49,592 nt of DNA, taken from assembly GCF_030271535.1 (NCBI RefSeq), contig NZ_JASCXJ010000027.1, positions 1 to 49,592 on the forward strand, in the 5' to 3' direction. The translations under genes and the position numbers were made by a program. The notes under the pieces were generated by a model that was given only the letters and a program-made list of their open reading frames with translations, did no database searches and had not been told where the DNA came from. Each line of letters begins with the position of its first letter. Positions within the stretch are counted from its first letter, which is position 1. Shown in pieces: positions 33,890 through 42,345 of this stretch. This DNA comes from Nocardiopsis sp. ATB16-24. Its GTDB lineage: Bacteria; Actinomycetota; Actinomycetes; Streptosporangiales; Streptosporangiaceae.

Positions 33890-34486
33890 TCACCAGCCGC
33901 GGTCGCCCGCCAGTTCTCGTACCCGAGGAAGCACGGTCTCCCACACCGTGGGGAACCAGACCGAGAAGGGCTTCTCCGCCCGCATCCGCTCCAGTTCGGC
34001 GGAGTCGACGAACGCGGTCTCGAAGATCTCCTCGGGGTCGGGTCGCGGTGTGTCCCGCACGAGCCCGACGAAGAGATGGTTGTACTCCTGCTCCACCAGT
34101 CCGGTGTCGGTGTCGAGATGGTCATAGCGCACGGTCCCGGCCTCGCGCATCAGCGCGGGCGCCACTCCGAGCTCCTGGCCGGTGCGGCGGGCGGCGGCGG
34201 CGAAGGGCGTCTCACCGGGGTAGGGATGGCCACAGCAGGTGTTGGACCACACTCCCGGTGAGTGGTACTTGCCCAGGGCACGACGTTGGAGCAACAGACG
34301 CCCCCGCTCGTCGAGGAGGAAGACCGAGAAGGCCCGGTGCAGCCGTCCGGGGGCGATGTGCACGGACAGCTTCTCCGCGGTGCCGATCGTCGTCCCGTCC
34401 TCGTCGACCAGTTCGAGCATGATGGGCGCGTCGGTGGAGGAGTCGGTCTGGCCGACCATGTGGTCGCCGACGGATCCGGTGGGCAT
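33890..34486 (-). CDS. idi: Isopentenyl-diphosphate delta-isomerase, type I
   Basis: Nudix-fold cytoplasmic enzyme of 198 residues that interconverts isopentenyl and dimethylallyl diphosphate for isoprenoid synthesis. The active-site Cys lies in WSNTCCGHP and the catalytic Glu in EQEYNHLF; the metal-binding His pattern (HRAFSVFLLD, HPYPGE) and the Nudix-like AAARRTGQELG are present. The C-terminal Trp motif FSVWFPTVWE is typical. Length fits the bacterial type I enzyme. The ATG at 34486 is preceded by AAGGAGG. No carotenoid or other terpene genes adjoin it, so it likely serves general isoprenoid supply. Confidence 0.95.
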   Translation of the reverse strand: MPTGSVGDHMVGQTDSSTDAPIMLELVDEDGTTIGTAEKLSVHIAPGRLHRAFSVFLLDERGRLLLQRRALGKYHSPGVWSNTCCGHPYPGETPFAAAARRTGQELGVAPALMREAGTVRYDHLDTDTGLVEQEYNHLFVGLVRDTPRPDPEEIFETAFVDSAELERMRAEKPFSVWFPTVWETVLPRVRELAGDRGW

Positions 34487-35071
34487 GGGCCTCCTTCGTC
34501 AAGGGCGGGCACGAGGACGTGACCCGCTCTCCGCTCCGCCGCGTCGTGCTCGGGGCCGGCCGCGACGATGAACGGGTGGTGTGGACCGTTCCTCCTGGAC
34601 GGCTCGGAACGGTGGTCGTGGTCCTCTGGCGGTGTGGAGCGGGCACCGTGGAGGTGGGCGGGTCCCTCAAGCGGGCGTCTCCCCTACCCCGCGGACCACG
34701 GCACGATGCCCGTAGGTGACACCGTCGGAACGGATGGTGATGACCACGTACCTGCCACCGTACTCCAGCGAACGGGGCGTTCGCCCAAGGATGTTCGATC
34801 CGAGGTCCTCGCCTCTCCCAGGGTCCGACCGTGCCGGTGTCCGCCCGGGGTCGCGCCCTGGTCGGCACGCGCACCCCGGCGGGGGCCACGGGGTGTCTCC
34901 CCGGGAAACGGTGGGCCGTCGGGACCGTGCGGCCCGGCCTTCACCCGAGGCGTCGTCCCGGGGAAACCCTCCGGTGGTGAGGATTTCACCGCAGGGGGCT
35001 AGCCGACGAAGAGCCGAGCCAGCATCGTGGGGACGTCCGTTCCCCCTTCTCTTCGAAGCGGAGCAACCACG
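34487..35071. other. Divergent intergenic region between idi and the secreted nuclease gene
   Basis: About 585 bases without a confident gene. On the minus strand around 34690-34770 one frame (SLEYGGRYVVITIRSDGVTYGHRAVVRG, stop after GETPA) shows coding-like third positions, but it has no convincing start. It may be a very short ORF or a gene remnant. The rest looks non-coding and should hold the promoters of idi and the nuclease. Confidence 0.4.
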
Positions 35072-35767
35072 TTGCGCAGTTCCCCCCTCCCCTCCTCCGA
35101 GTCCCCCCTCCCCTCCAGAACGCCCCGAGCGCTGCTCGGTCTCCTGGCCACGACGGTCGTGGCGGTCCTGGTCGCCGTCCTGGGCTGGGCGACCCCCGCC
35201 GCCGCCCACCACGTCCTCCCGCCCGGCATCCCCTCCACCGCCGCAGCGCAGTCACAGCTCAATTCCCTGACCGTGCGCCCCAAGGGCAGCGGCGCCGGTT
35301 ACGACCGCAGCCTGTTCCCGCACTGGGTCATCGTGCAGGGCACGTGCGACGCGCGCGAGTACGTGCTGCGCCGCGACGGCCACACCGTCCAGGTCGACGG
35401 CAGTTGCCGGGCGACGTCGGGACGGTGGTCCAGCGAGTACGACGGGGTCTGGACGGGCAACGCCTCCGAGTTCGACATCGACCACATGGTGCCGCTCAGC
35501 GACGCCTGGCGTTCGGGTGCCGACACCTGGACCACGGCGAAGCGCCGTGACTTCGCCAACGACGTGAACTCCCCACAGCTGTGGGCCGTCAGCGCCTCCA
35601 GCAACCGTTCCAAGGGCGACAGGGACCCCTCGCAGTGGATGCCCCCGCGCACCGCGATCCACTGTTCCTACGTCAAGTCCTGGGTCAACGTGAAGTACCG
35701 TTACGGCCTCTCGGTCACCTCCGCCGAGAAGTCGTCCATCCAGAACACCATCAACACCCGCTGCTGA
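35072..35767 (+). CDS. Secreted HNH-type endonuclease (DUF1524/GmrSD-like)
   Basis: Product of about 231 residues. A signal peptide (basic/Ser-rich n-region, ALLGLLATTVVAVLVAVLGW, cleavage after ATPAAA) exports it. The mature part has the HNH/DUF1524 core: EFDIDHMVPLSDAWRSGADTW with the general-base His, and NDVNSPQLWAVSASSNRSKGDRDPSQWMPP with the Asn and metal-site residues. Four or so Cys (GTCDAREYV, GSCRA, HCSYV, final C) could form disulphides. This class acts as extracellular DNase in actinomycetes, probably for nutrient release. The TTG at 35072 has GGAG at 8 bases; the GTG at 35027 is an alternative with a weak ribosome site. Confidence 0.88.
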   Translation: MRSSPLPSSESPLPSRTPRALLGLLATTVVAVLVAVLGWATPAAAHHVLPPGIPSTAAAQSQLNSLTVRPKGSGAGYDRSLFPHWVIVQGTCDAREYVLRRDGHTVQVDGSCRATSGRWSSEYDGVWTGNASEFDIDHMVPLSDAWRSGADTWTTAKRRDFANDVNSPQLWAVSASSNRSKGDRDPSQWMPPRTAIHCSYVKSWVNVKYRYGLSVTSAEKSSIQNTINTRC

Positions 35768-35775
35768 CCCTTCTC

Positions 35776-35815
35776 CCGGGCCCTCACACCGCCTCCGCGC
35801 GGCGTGAGGGCCCGG
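35776..35815 (+). terminator. Terminator of the secreted nuclease gene
   Basis: A perfect 12-bp stem CCGGGCCCTCAC / GTGAGGGCCCGG closes a 16-base GC-rich loop, 9 bases after the stop. Confidence 0.75.
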
Positions 35816-35971
35816 CGGCTCCGTGACCACCGCCTCGAGGATCACCGGGCCGCGCGGCGAGAGCGGTCGAACGTCCGTTCCGCGCGGGCGGGTCGTGTCC
35901 GACCGGCACCGGCCCGCCCATGGCGCCCGTACCGCCTCCTCACGAGGTCGCCGCGCGCGAGGTGGCCGGGC

Positions 35972-36664
35972 TCAGTCCTGGTCGAGTTCCAGCAGCCGTG
36001 CGAAGTCTCCCGCGGGCCGCTCACGCGTGGGCATGGCCTCCACGAACGGCAGCAACTCGCGCCTGGCCACATCGTGGACCCGGCGCAGTTCGACCACCGG
36101 GTCGGGGTGCTCGTCCACCCTCAGGTCCACGTAGGGGTAGGGGCGGCCGGTGTGCACGTACAGCGCGGCGCTCTGCTTACCCCGCCTGTCGCCGCCGGCG
36201 GCCTGCCCCGCCTCCAGGGCGCCCAACAGCCGCTCGTCCAGCCGCTCCCCCGCACCGGCCTCGAAACGCTCCGCCATCGCGTCGAGGGTGTCGGCTCCGG
36301 TCAGGATGTTCCCCGCCACCACGTAGCCCTCCCCCGTCCTGTGGCCGCTCCAGGGGTGCGTCTCGGGGCCGGTGTACGCGGCGGCGCCTCCCGTGGCGTC
36401 GACCATCGCCACCTGCCGCGAGTCCACCGCCGGGTCGGTCTCCAAGACCCGGTGCAGCGCCTCCTCCGCGCCGTGGGAGCGCAGCAGTTCCAGGGCGTCG
36501 GCGCCCAGCAGCGGGTTGATCAGCGCCTGGGTCGCGACCGCACCCGCTTGCGCGTGCGCGAACACCGAGAAGGCGCCGATCGCCGGCATCCTGCTGCTGA
36601 GCGCGACACCGCACGTTCTCGTGGCGACGTCGTAGGCGACGATCGAGAAGGTACCTGCGTACAA
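35972..36664 (-). CDS. DUF1028 family protein (Ntn-hydrolase-like)
   Basis: Product of about 230 residues. The start LYAGTFSIVAYDVATRTCGVALSSRMPAIGAFSVFAHAQAGAVATQALINP is the DUF1028 signature: these proteins begin TFSIVA and fold like N-terminal nucleophile hydrolases with Thr as presumed nucleophile. Further conserved segments are QVAMVDATGGAAAYTG, YVVAGNILTG and PYPYVDLRVDEHPDPV. The reaction is unknown. I propose TTG at 36664, preceded by AAGGTGAT at 6 bases, because it places the TFSIVA motif near the N-terminus; GTG at 36709 would add 15 residues unlike the family. It is divergent from the flavoprotein gene. Confidence 0.85.
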   Translation of the reverse strand: MYAGTFSIVAYDVATRTCGVALSSRMPAIGAFSVFAHAQAGAVATQALINPLLGADALELLRSHGAEEALHRVLETDPAVDSRQVAMVDATGGAAAYTGPETHPWSGHRTGEGYVVAGNILTGADTLDAMAERFEAGAGERLDERLLGALEAGQAAGGDRRGKQSAALYVHTGRPYPYVDLRVDEHPDPVVELRRVHDVARRELLPFVEAMPTRERPAGDFARLLELDQD

Positions 36665-36864
36665 CCTTGGATCACCTTGGGTGTGCGAACGTACGGCCGT
36701 GGGGTCCACGGCGCGTACGGAGTGTGCGATGGGGCGCCCACGCCGAGGATCCGGGGGGCGCGTGGGTCACCGGAATGCTACCGGGCACGTGGAGGACGGG
36801 GAGGATCGGGCCACGGTGCCCCTCTCCTGAGCGCTCGGGGCACCGGGAGGGCCGACCATCCCCC

Positions 36865-36886
36865 GAATGTGACTTAGGTCACATTC
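36865..36886. promoter_or_regulatory. CRP/Rex-like operator upstream of the flavoprotein-sigma factor genes
   Basis: A perfect 9-bp inverted repeat, GAATGTGAC-TTAG-GTCACATTC. The core TGTGA-N6-TCACA is the CRP/GlxR consensus, and TGTGAC-N4-GTCACA also resembles Rex (NADH sensor) sites. It lies 66 bases upstream of the NDH-2-like start and about 200 bases from the divergent DUF1028 start. Confidence 0.7.
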
Positions 36887-36951
36887 TGCTCCTGTCAGGG
36901 ATCCGGGTCCCGTCTCGTTCAGAGGGGGAGCGAACAGACAGGAGCACGAAC

Positions 36952-38142
36952 ATGCGGCACCGCATCCTCATTCTCGGAGCAGGGTACGCCGGGGCCTCCG
37001 CCGCCGGGTACCTGGCTCGTCACCTGCACCCCGACGACGTCGAGATCACCGTCGTCAACGCCGGACCCGACTTCGTCGAGCGGATACGCCTGCACCAGGT
37101 GGCCGCCGGCCGGGGACCGCGCCGCCACGGGCTGGCGGAGATGTTCGCGGGAACCGGCGTCCGACTGCGCCGGGCACGCGTCACCGCCGTCGACGCCCAA
37201 CGGCGGACCGTCACCGTGGTCGACGACGAGGGCACCGACCTGCTCGCGTACGACACCCTCCTCTACACGCTCGGCAGCACCATCGCCGACCACGGTGTAC
37301 CGGGAGTGACCGAGCACGCCTTCCACGTCGCCGAGGGGCCCGCGGCGCTGCGTCTGCGCCGACGCCTGGACGAACCGGGCGGCGACGGAAGGGTACTGGT
37401 CGTCGGCGGCAACCTGACCGCGATCGAGACCGCCACCGAGATCGCCGAGTCCCACCCGGGACTGCGCGTGGCCCTGGCCACCACCGGCGAACCGGGCGGA
37501 TGGCTGGGCCCCAAGGCCCGACGCCACCTGCGGCGCGCCTTCGACCGGCTCGGTATCACCGTCCACGAGGACACCACCGTCACACGCGTGCGGGACGACG
37601 GCGTCGTCACCGCCGACGGCACCGTCCTCGCCTCCGACGTCACCGTGTGGGCTGCCGGTTTCGCCGTCCACCCCATCGCCGCCTCCAGCGGCCTCGCCGT
37701 CGAGGAGGACGGCCGCATCACGGTCGACACCATGATGCGCTCGGTCTCTCACCCGGGGGTGTACGCCGCCGGCGACAGCGTGCACGCACTCGGGGAGAAC
37801 GGGCGACCGTTGCCGATGTCCTGCGCCTCTGCGGGCTTCACCCGGATGCGGGCGACGGCCGCGATCCTCGCGGACCTGACCGGACGCACGGGCATGCGGA
37901 CCCCGTTGACCTACTTCGGCAACTGCATCGGTCTCGGCCGAGGGGACGGGATCTTCCAACCGGTCGACGGCGAGGCACGGTCGAGTTCCTGGTCCCTGCG
38001 CGGTCGGCCGGCCGCGGGCTTCAAGGCGTTCGTGTTCCGGGGCACCATCTGGAACATGGCCCACCCGACCTACGGACTGCCGGCGCGCAGGCGCCGTCTG
38101 GTCGGTGCGCCGGTCCGTTCCGTCGAGATGGCCGCCGACTAA
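36952..38142 (+). CDS. NDH-2-like FAD-dependent pyridine nucleotide oxidoreductase
   Basis: Flavoprotein of 396 residues. The FAD-binding site is LILGAGYAGASAAGYLARHL at the N-terminus, the NAD(P) site is VLVVGGNLTAIETATEIAE (about 150-170), and the second FAD motif is GVYAAGDSVHAL. The order and length match type II NADH dehydrogenases and related single-component reductases; there is no membrane anchor. The ATG at 36952 has AGGAG at 6 bases. An ECF41-type sigma gene follows within 10 bases, and such oxidoreductases are typical partners of these sigma factors. A CRP/Rex-like palindrome upstream suggests control by cAMP or redox state. The electron acceptor is unknown. Confidence 0.88.
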   Translation: MRHRILILGAGYAGASAAGYLARHLHPDDVEITVVNAGPDFVERIRLHQVAAGRGPRRHGLAEMFAGTGVRLRRARVTAVDAQRRTVTVVDDEGTDLLAYDTLLYTLGSTIADHGVPGVTEHAFHVAEGPAALRLRRRLDEPGGDGRVLVVGGNLTAIETATEIAESHPGLRVALATTGEPGGWLGPKARRHLRRAFDRLGITVHEDTTVTRVRDDGVVTADGTVLASDVTVWAAGFAVHPIAASSGLAVEEDGRITVDTMMRSVSHPGVYAAGDSVHALGENGRPLPMSCASAGFTRMRATAAILADLTGRTGMRTPLTYFGNCIGLGRGDGIFQPVDGEARSSSWSLRGRPAAGFKAFVFRGTIWNMAHPTYGLPARRRRLVGAPVRSVEMAAD

Positions 38143-38152
38143 CGTGGCCCTC

Positions 38153-39088
38153 ATGGACGCCACCTCCGTGGAGCTGTTCGAGGCCGGCCGGAACCGGTTG
38201 GCCTCGCTCGCCTACCGCCTCCTCGGTTCGGCGGCCGACGCCGAGGACGTCGTTCAGGACGCGTTCTTGCGCTGGCAGGCCGCCGACCGGGGACACATCG
38301 AGGTTCCCGAGGCGTGGCTGACCAAGGTGGTCACCAACCTGGCCCTGGACAGGCTCCGCTCGGCGAGGGCACGACGCGAACGCGCGGTCGGCGCCTGGGT
38401 GCCCGAACCGCTCCTGGACGGCGACCCGATGCTGGGACCGGCCGACACCGCCCAGCAGCGCGAATCGGTGACCCTGGCGGTGCTGATGCTCCTGGAACGC
38501 CTCTCGCCCGTCCAACGGGCGGTCTACGTCCTGCGGGAGGCCTTCTCCTACGGCCATGGCGAGATCGCCCAGATCCTCGACATCACCGAGTCCGCGAGTC
38601 AACAGCACGCCCACCGGGCCCGGCGCCGCGTCGCCGCCGAGCGCGACACCGCCGAGGTCGACCGGGCCCTGGCCCGTCGGGTCGTCGAGGCGTTCGTCGA
38701 GGCCGCCTCCTCAGGGCGCACGGAGCGGCTGGTGGCGCTGTTGACCGACGACGCCGTCGCGATCACCGACGGCGCCGGGCTGGCCGGAAAGCTGCTGCGG
38801 TACTCCTCTCCCGAGCGGGTCGCCGCCGTCATACGGGCCGGCTTCACACCGACTCCGGCGAAGCGGAGGCTGGCCGGTGGCTCTCCGTCGATCCACGCCG
38901 GCGTGGTCAACGGCTCGCCCGCCATGATCGCCGCGCTCGCCGACCGGGTGGTGGGGGTGGTGCTGCTGGACGTTCGCGGCGACAGGATCGCGGCCGTGCG
39001 CGGTATCGCCTCCCAGGAGCGGCTCGGCCGTCTCAGTGAACAGTGGCGGCGCGGCGACCACGGGGACCCCCTCATCGCCTCGTGGTGA
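38153..39088 (+). CDS. ECF41/SigJ-type RNA polymerase sigma factor with SnoaL-like C-terminal domain
   Basis: Product of 311 residues. Region 2 (RLASLAYRLLGSAADAEDVVQDAFLRWQ, then WLTKVVTNLALDRLRSARARRE) and region 4 (LLERLSPVQRAVYVLREAFSYGHGEIAQILDITESASQQHAHRARRRV) are complete. A C-terminal extension of about 110 residues has a SnoaL-like fold (VEAFVEAASSGRTERLVALLTDDAVAITDGAG), which in ECF41 sigma factors replaces an anti-sigma factor and controls activity. The usual DGGGK motif is altered to DGAGLAGK. The start is ATG 38153 (GTG 38144 also possible), about 10 bases after the flavoprotein gene, so they form an operon. Confidence 0.9.
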   Translation: MDATSVELFEAGRNRLASLAYRLLGSAADAEDVVQDAFLRWQAADRGHIEVPEAWLTKVVTNLALDRLRSARARRERAVGAWVPEPLLDGDPMLGPADTAQQRESVTLAVLMLLERLSPVQRAVYVLREAFSYGHGEIAQILDITESASQQHAHRARRRVAAERDTAEVDRALARRVVEAFVEAASSGRTERLVALLTDDAVAITDGAGLAGKLLRYSSPERVAAVIRAGFTPTPAKRRLAGGSPSIHAGVVNGSPAMIAALADRVVGVVLLDVRGDRIAAVRGIASQERLGRLSEQWRRGDHGDPLIASW

Positions 39089-39303
39089 GGTGCCCTGACC
39101 CGCCGGGCCCGTCGGCCCCCGAGGCTCACCGGCCCTCGCCCCCTGCGGGGCCGCGCGGCGACAGTGCGCGGTTCCGTCCCGGTGCACGGGCCCGCCCTCC
39201 TCGGGACGGGCCTCCCCCGGCCCTTCACACGCACCGTGTGATTGACACCACGCTCACCGGTCGATGATCCTGGGTGACCGACTACTCACGAGTAGGAGCG
39301 ACC

Positions 39304-40422
39304 TTGATCGACCCTCCCCCCAATCCGGTCGACCCCCCGCGGATGGGCCGGGCCGCCTTCCTTCGCACCTCGGCCGGCGCACTCCTCGGCTCCGGGCTAC
39401 TGCTCGGCGCGGCCTCTCCCGCCAGGGCCGACGACCCCCACCCCCGACGGGCACTCCAGGTCACCAAGATCGCCGACCTCACCGGCCCCGGCTCGACCAC
39501 GCGCTTCCGGATGGAGGCCACCGACCTCGGCATCCCGGCCCGCACCCCCGACGGGCGGATGCTCTTCGTCTTCGGTGACAGTTTCGAACACGCCTGGGTC
39601 GGCGGCGGGTGGTGGCGTTCCCCCACCGCCCTGTACTCCACCACCACCGACCTCGACGCCGGGGTGGAGTGGTCGGGCGCCGTGGGAGGGGAGGCCGCCC
39701 ACCAGCTGTGGCACTACGACCACGACAACCCGGTGTTCACCACCGTCCTGCCCTCCGACGTGATCACCATCGGCGGCACCATGTACCTGCACGCGATGGT
39801 CAACAACGGCCTGGGCAACGTGGTCTGGACGGAGATCTGGCGGTCCGACGACTCCGGCGCCACCTGGGTCCACACCGGCGCGCACTTCGACTCCGGCCTG
39901 CACGGCGGCCTGTTCCAACTGCTCAGCTGGGGCGAGGGCAACGACGGCTACGTCTACGTCTACTCCACCTCCTTCACCCGCAGCCGACCGATCATCCTGC
40001 ATCGGGTGCCCTCCGTGGCCATCGCCGACCCGGCCGCCTACGAACCGTGGGGGTACCGCGACGGCGCCTGGGGCTGGGGCAACCCGCCCACACCGATCCT
40101 GGAGGGCGCCTTCGGCGAGCTGTGCCTGCGCCCGCTGGGCGGTAAGTGGGTTCTGACCTGGTTCAACGCCGGGGACTACCGCATCGACGGCATCATCATG
40201 GACACCCCCACGTCGAACCTGTACACGGCCCATCGCCGCACCCTGATCCGGGGCGGGGCGTGGGGCCACGAGGACGACCTCCACGTGGCCCAGCTCTACG
40301 GCGGCTACATCATCCCCGGGTCCACGCTGGACGACCTGCACCTGACCGTCAGCCAGTGGAACACCGAGCAGGGCTGGCCCTACCGGGTCATGCAGCACCG
40401 CGTCCGCGGGTTCGGCCTCTGA
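39304..40422 (+). CDS. Secreted DUF4185 domain protein
   Basis: Product of about 372 residues. The N-terminus has MGRAAFLRTSAGALLGSGLLLGAASPARA, an export signal with cleavage after the last Ala. The single-Arg RAAFLR motif is Tat-like but lacks the twin Arg. The mature part matches DUF4185 (FVFGDSFEHAWVGGGWWRSPTALYSTT, EIWRSDDSGATWVHTG, LCLRPLGGKWVLTWFNAGDYRIDGIIM), a beta-propeller-like fold related to glycosidases; activity is unproven. Wall polysaccharide or host-glycan processing is a guess. The TTG at 39304 has AGGAG at 6 bases; GTG at 39274 is a weaker alternative. A strong hairpin separates it from convergent pxpA. Confidence 0.82.
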   Translation: MIDPPPNPVDPPRMGRAAFLRTSAGALLGSGLLLGAASPARADDPHPRRALQVTKIADLTGPGSTTRFRMEATDLGIPARTPDGRMLFVFGDSFEHAWVGGGWWRSPTALYSTTTDLDAGVEWSGAVGGEAAHQLWHYDHDNPVFTTVLPSDVITIGGTMYLHAMVNNGLGNVVWTEIWRSDDSGATWVHTGAHFDSGLHGGLFQLLSWGEGNDGYVYVYSTSFTRSRPIILHRVPSVAIADPAAYEPWGYRDGAWGWGNPPTPILEGAFGELCLRPLGGKWVLTWFNAGDYRIDGIIMDTPTSNLYTAHRRTLIRGGAWGHEDDLHVAQLYGGYIIPGSTLDDLHLTVSQWNTEQGWPYRVMQHRVRGFGL

Positions 40423-40450
40423 GCGTGACCGCCACGCCGCAGCGGGGCGT

Positions 40451-40503
40451 GGACGCCTGGCTCCCGGGCCCCGGTGCGACCATCGGGGCCCGGGCAGGCG
40501 TCC
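40451..40503. terminator. Bidirectional terminator between the DUF4185 gene and pxpA
   Basis: Long hairpin: outer arms GGACGCCTG / CAGGCGTCC and inner arms CCCGGGCCCCG / CGGGGCCCGGG around a 10-base loop. It ends three bases from the pxpA stop codon. Confidence 0.75.
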
Positions 40504-40506
40504 GGT

Positions 40507-41271
40507 TCAGGCACCCCGGGCGGCGAGCACCTCCGCCATGGGCGCCATGCGCACTCCCTCCGCCTCGAACGCCCGGATGATCTCCTCGGCGATCTCGGGG
40601 GCGTTGGGGCGGTCCCCGTGGATGCAGATCGTGTCGGCGTCCACGGCGATCCGGGCGCCGGTGGTCGAGACCACCTCGCCACGGAGGACGCCCAGGGCCT
40701 TCTCGGCGCACGCCCGGGGGTCCTTGGGCCGCGGATCGGGTTCGATGACGATGGTGCCGTCGTCGTACTCCAGATCGGCGAACGCCTCACGGGCCACCCG
40801 GGCCCCCCGCGCCGCGGCACGGTCCGCGGTGGGGCCCGCCAACAGCACCGTGATCATCCCCAGCGCGGTGACGGCGTCGGCGATGGCGTCGGCGATCTCC
40901 GGTTCGCGCAGGGTCAGACCGTACAGCGCGCCATGGGGTTTGACGTGGTGGACGTCCACCCCCGCGCCCTCGGCGAACGCCCGCAGCGCCCCGTACTGGT
41001 ACACGCACGCGTCGGCGGCCTCCTGGGGCGAGAGCCTCATCGACCGGCGTCCGAAACCCGCCAGATCGGGCAGCCCGGGGTGCGCCCCCAACGCCGTTCT
41101 CCCTGACCTGGCCAACTCCACCGAACCGCGCATCGTGGCCGGATCCCCCGCGTGCCAGCCGCAGGCCACGTTCACCGACGAGACCAGGGGCAACAACCGC
41201 TCGTCCTGGCCCAGCCGCCACCTGCCGAAGCTCTCCCCCGCGTCGGCGTTCAGATCAATGAGCCTCTTCAT
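40507..41271 (-). CDS. pxpA: 5-oxoprolinase subunit A (LamB/YcsF family)
   Basis: Cytoplasmic protein of 254 residues. DLNADAGESFGRW at the N-terminus, VNVACGWHAGDP, GAHPGLPDLAGFGRR and VHHVKPHGALYG are the conserved metal-site motifs of the LamB_YcsF family. With PxpB and PxpC it converts 5-oxoproline (pyroglutamate), formed spontaneously from glutamine and glutamate, to glutamate using ATP. The ATG at 41271 is preceded by a weak purine stretch. It is transcribed away from pxpB-pxpC and the biotin genes, an unusual split since the three are often in one operon. The shared 170-base region between them must carry both promoters. Confidence 0.93.
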   Translation of the reverse strand: MKRLIDLNADAGESFGRWRLGQDERLLPLVSSVNVACGWHAGDPATMRGSVELARSGRTALGAHPGLPDLAGFGRRSMRLSPQEAADACVYQYGALRAFAEGAGVDVHHVKPHGALYGLTLREPEIADAIADAVTALGMITVLLAGPTADRAAARGARVAREAFADLEYDDGTIVIEPDPRPKDPRACAEKALGVLRGEVVSTTGARIAVDADTICIHGDRPNAPEIAEEIIRAFEAEGVRMAPMAEVLAARGA

Positions 41272-41442
41272 CGGCGAACCTCCCGTGACGCCCCGTCCAT
41301 GCCCTCGCCCATGCCCGGATCCGCCCCGGCGGACACGCCGAGGACACCAATCTTTGGCCTGGTCAACGGGTACGGTCCAGCATGTCCAGGGAAGGTGCAT
41401 GTCCAAAGAAGGTCCGGGGACGGCGTCCACGAGGGAGGACCC

Positions 41443-42345
41443 ATGGCCAACGCATCGGTGGAGCTGCCACCGGCCCGCTACGACCACGGCGGGGACGAGT
41501 TCGTCTTCGTCGAACTCGACCGGGCCATGAGCCTGGAGGCCAACTTCAAGGCCATGGCCATCACCTCCGCGCTCCAGGAGGAGAACCTGGAGGGCGTGCT
41601 GGACATCTGCCCCTCGAACGCCTCCTACCTGATCCGGGTCGATCCCGACCGTCTCCATCCCGCCGAACTGGTGCGTCACCTGGAGGGCCTGGAGCGTTCG
41701 GTCGCGCCGCTGGCCCCGGACAAGGCCGTACGGACCCGGGTGGTCGACGTTCCCGTCCTGTACGACGACCCCTGGACCCACGAGACCCTCATGAGGTTCC
41801 GTGACAGGCACCAGGACCCCGAGGCCACCGACCTGGAGTACGCGGCACGCGTCAACGGCTTCGCCTCCGTCGGAGAACTGGTCGAGGCCCTGTCCGGTTC
41901 CCCGTTCCTGGTCACCATGATCGGTTTCGTGCCGGGCCTGCCGTTCTGTTACCAGATGGTGCCTCGGGAGCGGCAGATCGAGGTCCCCAAGTACGTCCGT
42001 CCGCGCACCGACACCCCCGAGCGGGCCTTCGGGTACGGCGGCGCGTTCGCCGTGGTCTACCCGGTGCGCGGCGCCGGCGGATACCAGCTCTTCGGACTCG
42101 CGCCGGCCCCGGTGTTCGACCGCACCCAGCGCCTGGCCGACTTCGAGGACGGCATCGTCTTCCCCCGCCCCGGCGACATCCTGCGTTACAGGTCCATCGA
42201 CCGCTCGGAGTTCGACGCGATCCGCGACGAGGTGGAGCGGGGCACGTTCCGCTACCGGATCCGGGAGTTCGAGTTCGCCCCGGCGCACTTCCTGACCGAC
42301 CCCGACGGAGTGAACGCCCAGATCCTGGAGGTGCTGTACCGATGA
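41443..42345 (+). CDS. pxpB: 5-oxoprolinase subunit B (KipI/AHS1 family)
   Basis: Product of 300 residues. The C-terminal part is the AHS1/KipI cyclophilin-like domain: DLEYAARVNGFASVGELVEALSG, MIGFVPGLPFCYQMVP, then FGYGGAFAVVYPVRGAGGYQLFG. The preceding SYLIRVDPDRLHPAELVRHLEGLE is also typical. It pairs with PxpC as one half of the 5-oxoprolinase; the same pair of domains forms the carboxyltransferase of urea carboxylase. The ATG at 41443 has GAGGGAGG. Its stop overlaps the pxpC start (ATGA), giving coupled synthesis. It is somewhat longer than the 220-residue E. coli protein owing to an N-terminal extension. Confidence 0.92.
   Translation: MANASVELPPARYDHGGDEFVFVELDRAMSLEANFKAMAITSALQEENLEGVLDICPSNASYLIRVDPDRLHPAELVRHLEGLERSVAPLAPDKAVRTRVVDVPVLYDDPWTHETLMRFRDRHQDPEATDLEYAARVNGFASVGELVEALSGSPFLVTMIGFVPGLPFCYQMVPRERQIEVPKYVRPRTDTPERAFGYGGAFAVVYPVRGAGGYQLFGLAPAPVFDRTQRLADFEDGIVFPRPGDILRYRSIDRSEFDAIRDEVERGTFRYRIREFEFAPAHFLTDPDGVNAQILEVLYR

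Noticed and set aside
36878..36914. ECF41-type promoter (TGTCACA and CGTC) before the flavoprotein gene
   Set aside because: GTCACA and CGTC are present but about 27 bases apart, and TGTCAGG to CGTC is only 11, so neither spacing suits an ECF promoter.
41399..41530. Short out-of-frame ORF overlapping the pxpB start (ATG 41399)
   Set aside because: It has a fair ribosome site but the translation is low-complexity and overlaps pxpB; a regulatory uORF is possible but unsupported.
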